Below, piece after piece: positions 54,361 to 64,000 of a DNA stretch of 64,000 nucleotides (position 1 is the stretch's first letter; every line of letters starts with the position of its first letter). Origin of the DNA: Metaphire vulgaris (Eukaryota; Annelida; Clitellata; Crassiclitellata; Megascolecidae); NCBI GenBank assembly GCA_018105865.1, contig CM030866.1, positions 1,234,991 to 1,298,990 of the forward strand. Direction: 5' to 3'. The notes beneath the pieces were generated by a model, which saw nothing but the letters and a program-made list of their open reading frames with translations, was not told the origin of the DNA and did no database searches. A program made the position numbers and the translations under genes.

Positions 54361-55317
54361 ATCGTGGACAGAATATGACTATGGATTTAAATTAAAATTC
54401 GTAAAAATGTCTGCGTATGTCTATCTTCTCGAAACACCCACGCCGACGCCATCAATCGATCGATCAGCCGGGCATTAGGCCTAAGGAGATTGTCGTAAGA
54501 CAAAATTAATGATTGACAAGGTGCGAAAGCCGTGGTTTACTCGCCTTCCCTATCCTTCTGCCAGCAGCAGCAGCAGCAGCAGCAGCCCAATACCGGCCAA
54601 GGAGCTCCGAATATTAGCGATAATTATCAGAGATATAATCTAGAGATACCTGTGCCGACAGTGCGTTGGACGAAGCTTGCCTGTTGCGAAGCCAACTACT
54701 ACTGCCACCGTTTCCCGACAGTTGGCAGGAAGGTGATGGCGATGTGTTTTCTTGCCGACACTTGCCATCAATGACGATTGCGAGGAACGTATTACAGGTA
54801 TTTCGACTGTCGTTTCATTTACCTATACCTCTATATCCAAATTCCTCGCGTCTCGTTACGAATAGCCTGGAGATCGACGTAAAATGAATGATATATAAAA
54901 AATGATATTTTGAGTTATTATACTTCCTAAAATAAAGTTTGGAAATAACAGTTCTCTGATAATAAAGTCCAATCCCAGTTGTAAAAATTATTTTATAAAT
55001 TATTTTGCCACTTATGTACAACAATATATTATGTACAACAATATAAGCGATGACGATTTGATTTGTGCACAATGGACAAATGCTGTCAATCTGTAATCCT
55101 GCTCCGTGATCACGATCAGCATAAGACACGCGCTTTAAAAGATACAGCACGAAATTTCAATGAAAACGATATTTCATATATTCTAACTCCGCTTCCTGTG
55201 GAGTTTGAACATTTGCGTTAGACCTATTCTGATCTTCTGGAAAGACAGGATTGATATTAGACCTATAATATAGAGGTTGGCCTATTCCGAAATGCAATGG
55301 GTTGTTAAGATTGAGAC

Positions 55318-55318
<1 letters not shown>
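54361..55318. other. Intergenic with (CAG)8; coding not supported
   Basis: CAG repeats at 54563-54587 give a Gln8 stretch in an 80-codon frame (54532-54774), which has no other mark of a gene. The rest is AT-rich with nothing recognisable. Confidence 0.35.

Positions 55319-55385
<67 letters not shown>
55319..55385. repeat. (AAT)n microsatellite
   Basis: About 22 uninterrupted AAT units. Confidence 0.95.
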
Positions 55386-55386
<1 letters not shown>

Positions 55387-55450
55387 TAACAAGGTTTAAA
55401 AGTGGTTCAGTAGGGACTGACCTGTGTGAGAACCACTGTTGTTCCCGTCC
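55386..55450 (-). mobile_element. Retroposon end family N, copy 4
   Basis: AACAAGGTTTAAAAGTGGTTC then TGTGTGAGAACCACTGTTG, directly after the (AAT)n array. Confidence 0.65.
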
Positions 55451-55735
55451 AATCTATAATATCCTTCGGTTCAAATTTCATTAATTCTATATAACCGGCT
55501 TTTATTGAAACTTATTAGTTGGGAAATATAAGAGCGACTTTATACGACTCTTCAAATATAACTCGTATTGAATATAAGAATATATTATGGGAATATAAGC
55601 ATATATTTAATATTTCATAGTATTGTTGCGACTTGAACTTAGCGAATTATTTTATGCCAAGATGTTCAGAAAAAAACCTAAACTTTGAAGTATCAAGTCT
55701 TCAGTTATATCTTTCTGAGCGGAATTCTGTCTATC
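55451..55735. other. Intergenic, nothing seen
   Basis: No supported feature. Confidence 0.35.
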
Positions 55736-55785
55736 TGTCTGTCTGTCTGTCTGCCTGTCTGTCTGTCTGTCTGTCTGTCTATTTA
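55736..55785. repeat. (GTCT)n array
   Basis: About 12 GTCT units with one GCCT. Confidence 0.95.
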
Positions 55786-55905
55786 GCTATCTACATCTGA
55801 ATATTTTGAGGACATCCGCACTTTCTGTACATCATATTGTGAAATGAGATGCCTTACATCCCAAACACAGGATGGCTGCACAATTGGCAAATGACGGTGT
55901 CTTAA

Positions 55906-55977
55906 CCCCTTAACTGGGTATTTAACTGTAACTCAATGTAAAATGGACGGATATATCCGGGATCCCCAGTTAAGGGG
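55906..55977. mobile_element. piggyBac-type micro-MITE family L, copy L3
   Basis: 72 bases between TTAA sites (55902-55905, 55978-55981). Ends CCCCTTAACTGGG and CCCAGTTAAGGGG are perfect inverted repeats. The core GGACGGATATATCCGGG is shared with L2. Confidence 0.95.
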
Positions 55978-56339
55978 TTAATTAAAATTTAAAGTAGAAA
56001 AGTTTGAATGCTTTACGAATTAATTCTTTTCTGTCTTCAGGATATTCGAGACTTCGTCACAAGAACTTGTGCACCAGAGTGTTTGGAATTGCGTAAGTAG
56101 AGATGCTGGTGTGCGTTACATCCAGTATGCTTACGCACCTCGCCGAGTAACCATTGGCCTCTCTTCTGGGGTAAAACTGAAATCTCTTACCAGGGGTAAC
56201 ATATAAAGCACGAAAATATAATAACCTAGGTATGATGAAGTCCCTTGGAGATCTAAATAGCACTGGTTACTAATTTGTTTCGTTTAACAGGACAGGATAT
56301 GGATAGTTAGTCATGTCCTCCATTATTTCAGCTTTTCCT
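55978..56339. other. Intergenic, nothing seen
   Basis: No supported feature. Confidence 0.35.
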
Positions 56340-56478
56340 GCTTAGTCTGCTTGGCTGTCTTCCACCGATTGATTTCTGGAACTGACCTGGTCCTTTGTGC
56401 CTAGTGCAGGAAGTACCATCGATCGATTGATACTACAGATTATTTGAAACGGTGCTAATAAAAGTGCTTAGTTATAAC
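56340..56478 (+). mobile_element. LINE 3' end, family M
   Basis: CTGGAACTGACCTGGTCC, GGAAGTACCATCGATCGATTG and CGGTGCTAATAAAAGTGC, then the (AAT)n array. Confidence 0.65.

Positions 56479-56546
<68 letters not shown>
56479..56546. repeat. (AAT)n microsatellite
   Basis: About 22 AAT units with a family M tail on the left and a family N end on the right. Confidence 0.95.
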
Positions 56547-56549
<3 letters not shown>

Positions 56550-56608
56550 GGTTTAAAGTGGTTCAGTAGGATCAGCTCTGTGAGAGGAACCACTGTTGTA
56601 GGCCTACC
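56547..56608 (-). mobile_element. Retroposon end family N, copy 5
   Basis: CAAGGTTTAAAGTGGTTCAG then GGAACCACTGTTGTAGG. Confidence 0.65.
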
Positions 56609-57040
56609 CAACCAAATCTAGTATCCTATAGTAAAGGTAAAGGTTTTTATATAATAAAAACGTCGTTTGTAAAAATTAAAAAACGTTAAATAATGTAAAA
56701 AACGTGGTAAAAATAAAAAACGTAAAAACGTTTATGACATCTACGTATGATATAGGGCCTATAGTATCACGCGGTACGAACGCTAAATGGTTTCTGACTT
56801 TGGACAGAATTAAGCGACAACTTGACTGTGCAACGTAGACGCCTTAGTGCTGTCGTTGCGTCTTGTACGACAAAACTCGACGTTCTTTTTCGTCTTTCAC
56901 CTGTGACAAATGAGGTCAAGCGACCGCTTACCGACCTCTTCCGCCTACCTGTCGTCGTCGGCGGCGCGCGCGCTGCGGCCATTCGCCGTTCCCCTGCGCC
57001 GTATGTTTCCAGCATCGCCCTGTCTTAATGCCATAACTCC
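56609..57040. other. Intergenic, CpG-rich part at 56760-57020
   Basis: 56640-56740 has AAAAACGT tandem-like words. 56760-57020 is CpG-rich with GGCGGCGCGCGCGCTGCGG, and the open frames there are not recognised. Confidence 0.3.
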
Positions 57041-57234
57041 CAGGGGCGTAGCCAGGAATTTGATTTGGGAGGGTATAAATATTTTGGGTGGATATAAATC
57101 CTAGCTATAAACCACAGAAACCATATAAACCACATATAACCACATGTAAATCACATAAAACACTTTAAGGTAGACTGATTTTTTTTTGGGGGGGGGGTAT
57201 ATATACCGATATGCCCCACATCGCTACGCCCCTG
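57041..57234 (+). mobile_element. hAT MITE family E, copy E3
   Basis: Ends CAGGGGCGTAGCCAGG and CGCTACGCCCCTG, 194 bases. Flanks ATAACTCC and ATAACTCT agree at 7 of 8. Contains T9 followed by G11. Confidence 0.95.
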
Positions 57235-57516
57235 ATAACTCTCCCCAATTCAAGGCTTAGTCCCCACTGACTCTCAAAGCGCCGCGGACAATGGACTCGG
57301 ATGCGAAAACATGGACGCCGGTGTAGCCTGCTCTTTGTGCGGGTCGCTCAAAGCATTGCGATTCGACGAACGAATGAAACACAAGAGAACATTGATCCTC
57401 CTCCTCCTCCTCCTCCTCCTCCCTTCCTGTTCCTCCTCTACCCTCCAATCGATAAGACAGTTCGACGTCATCCTCTCTCTCTCTCTTCCAGTTCTCGTAA
57501 TGAGCTTCCTTTTCTG
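57235..57516. other. Intergenic with (CTC)n
   Basis: CTC repeats at 57396-57422. Open frames across it are low complexity. Confidence 0.35.
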
Positions 57517-57707
57517 CAGTGGCGGCTCCGCATTGGGGGGGGAAGTCCCGTGCCACCCTTATCGAGTGCAAGCCTGCCCCAGTGGCCCCCTGTTGGGACC
57601 CTATACTTAATACTACATACCTAACAACAAATGGTTGGCCCCCATGATTAGAAGTTGCCCCCCCAACGCCCCCCCCCACTTGCCAAAGCCTGGAGCCGCC
57701 GCCACTG
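57517..57707 (-). mobile_element. hAT MITE family A, copy A8
   Basis: CAGTGGCGGCTCCGCA and GGAGCCGCCGCCACTG ends (GCC duplicated at the right), 191 bases. Flanks CTTTTCTG and CTTCTCTT agree at 6 of 8. Confidence 0.9.
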
Positions 57708-58077
57708 CTTCTCTTCGCGCCTTGTCCTTTCAGCTTCTATTCGTTGGAGATTTTGTTGGAGCGGCTTCGATCCTACGCATTGTCCGTTCTCTTGGCAGTC
57801 TCCGGCTTTTCTTTCTGGATTCTTCTTTCCCAGTTCTTTAATCTTTAGAACGAGGTCCATAAACTCAAAATGCACCGATTGTTGTAGCGACATCATTTTC
57901 GGTCTGATCAGTATGGGACAACAGTAGCATATCTAGATCGCCTTCCTGTTCGCCTTCTAGTCTTTGATGTCGACCACTTTGTCTGTCTGTCTGTCTGCCT
58001 GTCAATATGTTTGACTGTCTGTACGACGAAAAATATTATTGTATATGCGAGAACTTGCTCGTTTTGGTTATAAACTG
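57708..58077. other. Intergenic with short (GTCT)n
   Basis: GTCT units at about 57976-58012. No gene supported. Confidence 0.35.
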
Positions 58078-58560
58078 ACAGGGGCAGTTCCACGTTGGGG
58101 ATGACTGGGGATGCCTCCCCCCACCGAGCTTTTTTTGCTTGTCAGCTATTCAGGGGTTTACCGGTCCGAATCGCGCTACACCGCTACATGTCCGCCCAGG
58201 TAATGTATGTGCAAAACAGAGCTGATGACATTTTTGCCTGGCAGACTTTTTCGGAATTTCGTGTGTTCTCTTAGATCATGCTACCCAGGGTTATTTCTTG
58301 GATTAAGGGGGGGGAGTCGGTCTCAAATTACGGGTGTTGAAGGGTGTTAGGGTGCATCTCAGGCTCGGATTGGGGAAAATTGGGGAGAGGTTGTCGGTCT
58401 CAAATTGGGGAAACTATCCCTGATGCTACCTACCCGCAAACAAAAGTCCTCAGCGGTTTTGAGCAGATCCAACGCAGGTCCCATGCAGCCAGACTAGGGG
58501 GGGGGATCCGGCGCGGCCTCCGTGGCAAGGCGCCTAGCCAGGGCATAGACATCAACGTCA
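58078..58560 (-). mobile_element. Mosaic of decayed family C-like MITEs, hosting D4
   Basis: CAGGGGCAGTTCCACG at 58079, a shared internal word at 58126-58145 and another weaker one at 58224-58245 (minus), TGTTCTCTTAGATCATGC and CTCAGCGGTTTTGAGCAG as in C2 and C4. Several partial copies in series. Ends not resolvable. Confidence 0.5.
58286..58422 (+). mobile_element. hAT MITE family D, copy D4, nested
   Basis: Ends CAGGGTTATTTCTTGG and AAACTATCCCTG, 137 bases, perfect 8-bp duplication ATGCTACC (58278-58285, 58423-58430). Interior GTCGGTCTCAAATT is repeated. This short copy lacks the shared internal word. Confidence 0.9.
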
Positions 58561-58870
58561 TACGGAGAAGACTTCGTCGAATTCACTCCGGATTCTTGGC
58601 AGGAGTCGAATAATGATCGAAAACCGCGAACGATTCTGGGCGTTTGCTCGATCTGGAAGACTAGTTATTTTGTTGCTCTTGGAAAGTAATTTACCAGCGA
58701 CAAATCCATGTCTTCTTGACCGTGCAACGCAACTTCGTACAGCCCTTCCTTCCCCCCGAATAATCATCGAGATCAGGGCCTACACATCTGTAGAATACAC
58801 TTAGAAACCCATAAGTACAGTAATAGTTCTGTTTGCACTGCGTTGTTTTCTATTTGTTTCGTTTATTTTA
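58561..58870. other. Intergenic, nothing seen
   Basis: No supported feature. Confidence 0.35.
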
Positions 58871-58872
58871 GG

Positions 58873-58935
58873 GGATGTCCATTAATTACGTCAAAAAAAT
58901 ACTGTGTGAGTTTGAAAAAGTTTGACAGTCGTTGA
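58873..58935. mobile_element. MITE family K end fragment
   Basis: GGGGATGTCCATTAATTACGTCA resembles family K termini. No right half. Confidence 0.45.
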
Positions 58936-58939
58936 TATA

Positions 58940-59127
58940 ATTTAATGGTTGGGTGGAATAAGACGTTAAATGCAGCCACCACCTTAATGGTGAGCTTGTC
59001 AATTGAAGGGCCCAGAGGAATAAGGAAGTAAATGCAGTTACCCCTCTTATTGTTATTGAGACTCAAACCATGGGGGGGGTCGGTCGGTTGGATACAGTTA
59101 CCTCTTTATTCCACCCAGCCATTTAAT
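58940..59127. mobile_element. MITE with 20-bp inverted ends
   Basis: TTTAATGGTTGGGTGGAATAA at 58941-58961 pairs with TTATTCCACCCAGCCATTTAA at 59107-59127 with one mismatch. AT-rich flanks prevent naming a target duplication. Single copy in the window. Confidence 0.65.
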
Positions 59128-59717
59128 TAATTGCTTATTTAACTTTTTTGGCTATTTGGCTGCAGCAACTGCACATCATGTAGTCATGCATTCATGTTAG
59201 TTACACTTTCTTCTGTTCTTTAAGCATAAACTTAGATTAAGAAAACTGAGAAACAATCACAAGATAATCAGGCAAAGTGGAATATTATATCAGTAATTTT
59301 ACTAGAAAGACTACATGTATTAGTGAGAACAGTTTTCTCTTTAATGACCATAGATTAACAACATTCCAACCAGAGTTCCTACATGTTACAACCAATGTAT
59401 TGATTGATCTATAATAATTACAGTAATACATGAAAAGAAGCAGTTTTTGTTTTATGATCTCATTGCTTGTAGCACTTTTAACCAATTAAAAATAGCATCT
59501 ATAGCAGAAAGATAATAACAATTATCCGGCAGTTCGTCGACCACCAACTTACATGTGCACTGAGACATGCTTTAGTCTAGAATTGCAGGCAACGGTAAGA
59601 AGTGTGTTCATTTTTTAAAATAACATTTCGAGCCATAGACAGTTCAACATGGAACCAGTTGCCAAAGAGAAAAAGACGCCCACTGATACTCATATCCAGA
59701 CTCAAGCTCCGGTAACC
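59128..59717. other. Intergenic, nothing seen
   Basis: No supported feature. Confidence 0.4.
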
Positions 59718-59925
59718 CAGGGGGCGTAGATCACGAGGGGGGCGGTCCCACCCAATAATTATCAAGGAGGTATAATACAGCATCATTTATCCTCTAAAGT
59801 ATTTTGTGCTTTAACGTTCTAAAAGTTTGACGAGCAAAAAATGGTCATCACTAGAGTACAGTCTAAACATATTTATAGGTGGGTATACTTTTTAAAAAAT
59901 TTCTACCCCCCCACCCCCGAAAGCT
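59718..59925 (+). mobile_element. MITE family F, copy F2
   Basis: Begins CAGGGGGCGTAGATCACG. GGTCCCACCCAATAATTA and shared internal word at 59828-59846. ATAGGTGGGTATAC then C-rich right part. The terminal repeat at the right is lost. Confidence 0.6.
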
Positions 59926-60479
59926 GATGGCAGGAATACCCTCCTGGGTACCTAAATATCCGGTGCCAATGTGTATGTGTTGAACCAGGTCCAGCAAAAG
60001 GGACCCACCTTATAATAAAAATGTCCTCACTAGACAGAATGATCTGAGAGAAGACATGACCTTCCAAAAGGCCATCAAGACACAAACAATAAACTCCAAA
60101 AGTAAAACGGAGACGAAAACATTTATGAAGCCCGTCATCACTTAGAAACACCAAAGAAAACAAGAGAAGATTTTAAAGAGAACATGAAATTCAACAACCA
60201 AGAACCAAGAAAAGCATAGTCAAATAAAACATTGCAATATGAGAAGACAAATTTAAAACAAATAAAGATCTAAAAATGGCCTACATTAATTTGCATGATA
60301 ACAGGTAATCGACGTTAACATGGGTGGAGTACATGGTACAGACAGTGGCTGAAATTGATCGATCATGTATTGGAAAGAAGCATTTGAAATTACGGTAACA
60401 ATGGCCAGGATCTGCGATAACTGTTACCAGATTGGTTTCTGTTCTGGCAGAAATAACATACAAATTAATAATTTCTTAG
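59926..60479. other. Intergenic, nothing seen
   Basis: No supported feature. Confidence 0.4.
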
Positions 60480-60791
60480 CAGTGGCGGTTCTAGGATTTC
60501 TTCGGGTGGGGGGGGGGGCGGACGAAATGAATTCATGAAAAGTTGGCAGGGGGATGAAAATAGAAAGGAAAAATCAATAAACTTTGCCGAAAAGGGGAAT
60601 TTTATCCCTAACTTTGCTACACTTTTACTGAAAAGTAGGTTGACAAGCAAAAAAAGATCATCCACACAGCTTTTACCCCGCAGTTTTACTAGGCTTTTAC
60701 CCAAAAATAGGTTTAAGAAGCAAAACAAGTAAGACCGGGAGTCGGGCGGGGGATGCATCCCCACTCATCCCTTCACGTGGAACCGCCACTG
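60480..60791 (+). mobile_element. hAT MITE family H
   Basis: Ends CAGTGGCGGTTCTAGG and GTGGAACCGCCACTG, 312 bases. Flanks TTTCTTAG and TTTTTTAG agree at 7 of 8. Shared internal word at 60641-60659, with a degraded second copy near 60713. The ends resemble family A, but the interior is unrelated to A. Confidence 0.9.
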
Positions 60792-61910
60792 TTTTTTAGG
60801 CAGATTAACAGCTTAGTTAAATGAAAGTCAATGAATTAAATATTAAAATACTGTTTACAAGAATCAACAAATAAGCAATACACAATATAATTAACTATCT
60901 ATGGTAACTTGACTCGGTATTGGATTATCATTTAGGTTTAACGTAGAAAAGAGAATTAAAAAAAGGCAAAACTAAATAATAACAAAATCAAACAATAACA
61001 AGCTAAAATGTTTCGTTAAAATCTGTGAAATTCTTAATATTAACAGCCACTTCACTCTGACTCACAAATAATTCTAATCAGGCAAAATCTCATTAGCGTG
61101 TTCAACTGTTCATGCTAAAATGTCAGTGATATGATGGCAGAGAATCGATTTCTAAAAGCATTTCTAAACTACAATCCACAACTGGCACTACGCTCAGAAT
61201 TTTCATCTGGAGAGTATTACAACATCAATAATATGATAAATTAAACACAAAAAGACTTCACCGATCCCATTTTAGGTCTGAAATCATATTAAACCCTTTA
61301 CCGGGGACCCCGAATATATCTGTCCATTTTACACTGGGTTACAGTTAAATGCACGGTAAAGAGGTCAACAGACAGACTTCGTGTTATCGTTTCTGAACAG
61401 TGTTACCAAATATCTTCCTTTGTTACTTCATCTAGGGTCCATCCATATAATACGTACACACTGTGGGGAGGGGTTGGATTTAGGAGATTTTGCATATGTA
61501 TGGTGTGCAAATGGAGGAGGTTGAAAATATGCCATTTTAGTGTATGTACTACAATATGTATAAGGATGAGTCCCTGGATAACACTTGGTCGTTAGCATTG
61601 CTGTTACTCTCATGAATATTATGAATACACTATTCAAGCCATCTATAAGCGCGCTTCTTCTTAAATATATCTGTGATATCTTCTATCTCAACCCATATCC
61701 TCAAGCTGCTTCTGTTCCTCATCAAAGACGATCTTTCTCATTTTTGCTTCTAGCTGCTTTCTTGAAGAAAAGATAGCACAAAACAGCAAACGCTTAAAAT
61801 ATTACACAACCAACGCACACATTTAAAAGCCAAAACCAAATTTTTAGTTATCTGCTTTGAACAATTTAATTTGAACAGTAATTCTGCAATAAAACAATCT
61901 AAACAATATA
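60792..61910. other. Intergenic with decayed L and K remnants
   Basis: TTAAACCCTTTACCGGGGACC ... CACGGTAAAGAGGTCAA at 61290-61369 is a decayed family L element (reverse orientation). AGGGTCCATCCATATAATACG at 61434 resembles a family K end. AT-rich otherwise, no gene. Confidence 0.5.
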
Positions 61911-62091
61911 CAGTCAAACTTTGTTACAGTATACCGGACTCAGCAATAACATATACTCGATTTCAAAGTACTGCAATGTACAGTCCCGCGTGATACACTA
62001 CCATAATGGATGGTACTGGACATAACATTCCTTGGATATAACGTATCAAATTTCACGGATCTACTAAGTATGTTATAACAAAGTTCCACTG
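61911..62091 (+). mobile_element. MITE family J, copy J4
   Basis: TA|CAGTCAAACTTTGTTAC ... AACAAAGTTCCACTG|TA, 181 bases, core CAGTCCCGCGTGATACACTA. TA duplicated on both sides. Confidence 0.85.
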
Positions 62092-62419
62092 TACACCAAT
62101 TCAATAAAATCTTTGCTTTGTGAAAGAGTTGTTGGTACCAAACCAATATACTGTACAATCAATTAAAGACAACACAAAAATAAATACATCAGGATGCCCT
62201 ATACGAAGCATACTGGTAATCATTTCCTGCATTTAACTACATTTTCAAAGGAGCTACATCACTGACTCAACTCGTTAAAAATCATCAATAATAATATCAT
62301 AACTAAAAAGTGCTTCTAGACAATCATGAAAATGAAGCTTCCATCTAAGCTTGCCTAATGATTCACAGAGTATGAAACATCAGATGAATTAAAACATAAA
62401 GACTATATATGGTGTCATA
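62092..62419. other. Intergenic, nothing seen
   Basis: No supported feature. Confidence 0.4.
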
Positions 62420-62472
62420 TACACTGTACATGTATACAGTGTACATGTATACACTGTACATGTATACACTAT
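62420..62472. repeat. Palindromic minisatellite TGTACATGTATACAC
   Basis: Three to four copies of a self-complementary block, able to form cruciforms. Confidence 0.85.
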
Positions 62473-62629
62473 AAACTATTGCAACTCAACACAATAATCA
62501 GAATCACTAAAAATGAATTCAAATGGTACTTCAAATTCCTTGATTTCTTCAGAATATCCGCACAAAATAGTACACTGCTACATTAAAGTCACCGTACACA
62601 TCAAATATAAATACAATCACAATCGGGGG

Positions 62630-62855
62630 CAACCTTTTGTGCATGCATCATGGGTATCATACAAAGTACAATTCCAGGAGGAAGGACAATTCAAGGAGGG
62701 CCGCAGATAACATGGCTCAACAATATCCAGACCTGGAAGAGACTTGCAACTTACCATGCCACGCGGGCAAGTAATAATGCACAACAATGGAAAGGGATAG
62801 TCTACCGAGTGACCAACTCTCGGCTAAAAAGGTCATGGGTAGTGATTCTGTGAGA
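62630..62855 (+). mobile_element. 5'-truncated non-LTR retrotransposon C-terminus
   Basis: The 67-codon frame 62650-62853 reads GGPQITWLNNIQTW, then HATRASNNAQQWKGIVYRV, the same GxPxxxWxxxI...A.D..W pattern as LINE ORF2 ends but a different family from 7648-7812. Upstream portion missing. MITE D5 follows two bases after the stop codon region. Confidence 0.65.
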
Positions 62856-62856
62856 G

Positions 62857-63032
62857 CAGGGATATTTCTAGGATTGTGAATTTCAGGGGGGTGTCGACCT
62901 CAAATTAGGGGGTGTCTGGAGCTAATTAGTATGCATTTTGTATGCATACCATTGTCACATTACCAAATTTTGAGGGGTGTCGACCTCAAATTTGGGGGTG
63001 ATAGGTGGGGGGGGGGGGTAAAAATATCCCTG
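62857..63032 (+). mobile_element. hAT MITE family D, copy D5
   Basis: Ends CAGGGATATTTCTAGG and AAAAATATCCCTG, 176 bases. Flanks TGTGAGAG and TGCGAGAG agree at 7 of 8. GGGGTGTCGACCTCAAATT occurs twice. The shared internal word is absent, replaced by TATGCATTTTGTATGCATA, a small palindrome. Confidence 0.9.
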
Positions 63033-63489
63033 TGCGAGAGGAATAAGGCTACAAATTCGAAGTGGAGACAGTAATACAAGTAATGCCCTTCAATATTTGA
63101 GATGCCTGCCCATATTTGTCATTTGACACCGAAAGAAGGGAAAATATTTTCAGCTTTGAATGAAAAAAGCTGTCAGAACATTTTCTCCCAAAAATAAACC
63201 ACCCACAAGCAAAAATTCATGTTTCCACTGTCATAGAAAAATCACCTCCCATGACCAGAATGCTAAAACATATTAAAAAATTAGAGGTAAAAAATTATGC
63301 CTATATTGGATGGCAGAGTTTATGTACAAAAACATAATCAACACAGTCAATGCATGCATTGGATTGGAACCTCTACACATACAGGCCTGAGATGCTAACA
63401 TGAAATTAGTGCTAATATTTTTTACAGGTATCATAATATAAGATTTCATTATAATCGAAAAACTGGTGAAGCCACACATTTCGAAGAGC
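63033..63489. other. Intergenic, nothing seen
   Basis: No supported feature. Confidence 0.4.
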
Positions 63490-63566
63490 TTAACCCCTTG
63501 ACCACGGCGATCACTATAACCAATAGGTTAAGTGAAAATATCGGCCTTATGGGACGAAAGGGTTAA
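63490..63566. mobile_element. Family L-like micro-MITE, decayed
   Basis: TTAACCCCTTGACC at the left and ACGAAAGGGTTAA at the right, about 76 bases, same size as L1-L3. Core differs (CACGGCGATCACTATAACC). Confidence 0.55.
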
Positions 63567-64000
63567 ACTCTTTCAAAGAATAACTATATTTAAGGTTGTA
63601 ATATATGTCTTCTTCTTCTTTAGGTTAAACTCTTTCAAATTTTGTCTTTCAATAACTTTGATGAATGTCAATCTTTGTCTCCCTCTTGCTCTTTTCCCCC
63701 ATATTTACCTGTTGTTAAGTTTTCCATTTTTCTCTCATTATGTACATGATTCTAAATAAATTCAACTCAGAATCACACAACACTGTTAATTGCAAAAAAA
63801 TTTGAGACAGAGTAAAACTACATTAACCGACATGTCACATTCGAGGACAAAACCATGAAAAATCTAGCAAAGTTCAAAGAAGTTCATTAGTAAATGGTAT
63901 TGAATAATCAATCCTATACTCTCTTGATAATCCAGGCATTATTCTGAAGCTTAGACATTACCACAAATAATACATGGTGTTACACCACTGTGTATCAGTT
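63567..64000. other. Intergenic, nothing seen
   Basis: GGTTAAACTCTTTCAAA occurs twice, at about 63560 and 63624, suggesting a short duplication. No gene. Confidence 0.35.

Noticed and set aside
54532..54774. Gln-repeat ORF
   Set aside because: Only a (CAG)8 run in an otherwise featureless 80-codon frame.

Overview
This is animal nuclear DNA, almost certainly from a marine invertebrate. The evidence is a single-exon animal-type GPCR, two UDP-glucuronosyltransferase genes with animal-type topology, non-LTR retrotransposon tails, tRNA-like SINE pieces, dozens of tri- and dinucleotide arrays, and very many short non-autonomous DNA transposons. No bacterial operon, rRNA or CRISPR array is present. 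A spiralian (lophotrochozoan) is my guess, but the sequence alone does not settle the phylum.

Only three protein-coding loci are well supported. (1) At 5810-7318 (minus) lies an intact class A GPCR ORF. (2) At 46840-48405 and (3) at 50998-52560 (both plus) lie two tandem UGT genes with signal peptide, UGT signature, C-terminal membrane anchor and a KxKxx tail. A third, decayed UGT fragment at about 43475-43670 heads the same array. Its unit, like the other two, carries homologous flanking DNA, so the region 43.5-52.9 kb is a three-unit tandem duplication with a period of about 4 kb.

The rest (over 90 percent) is repeats. I group the short DNA transposons by their ends. CAGTGGCGGCTCYAGG (family A, 8 copies), CAGGGCGCGATTTGT (B), CAGTGGCGTAGCCAGG (C), CAGGGWTATTTCTAGG (D), CAGGGGCGTAGCCAGG (E), CAGAGGCGGATCTAGG (G), CAGTGGCGGTTCTAGG (H) and CAGTGTTTTATMCAG (Q) behave like hAT MITEs, many with recognisable 8-bp target duplications. 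Family J (CAGTAGAACTTCGTTATAAC) uses TA. Family L (about 73 bp) uses TTAA, like piggyBac. One internally deleted mariner, two LINE C-terminal ends and a recurring LINE 3' end (family M) ending in (ATT)n are also present. Family N, five copies, abuts (AAT)n or similar arrays.

Two patterns stand out. First, an 18-bp internal word, TGACRAGCAAAAAAGGTC, recurs in at least fifteen elements whose terminal repeats belong to different families. Second, the UGT tandem units preserve filled and empty versions of the same sites, so several transposon insertions can be read directly, including a 1.3-kb composite of two family A MITEs around two satellite units. The two UGT genes themselves look homogenised over their 3' halves.
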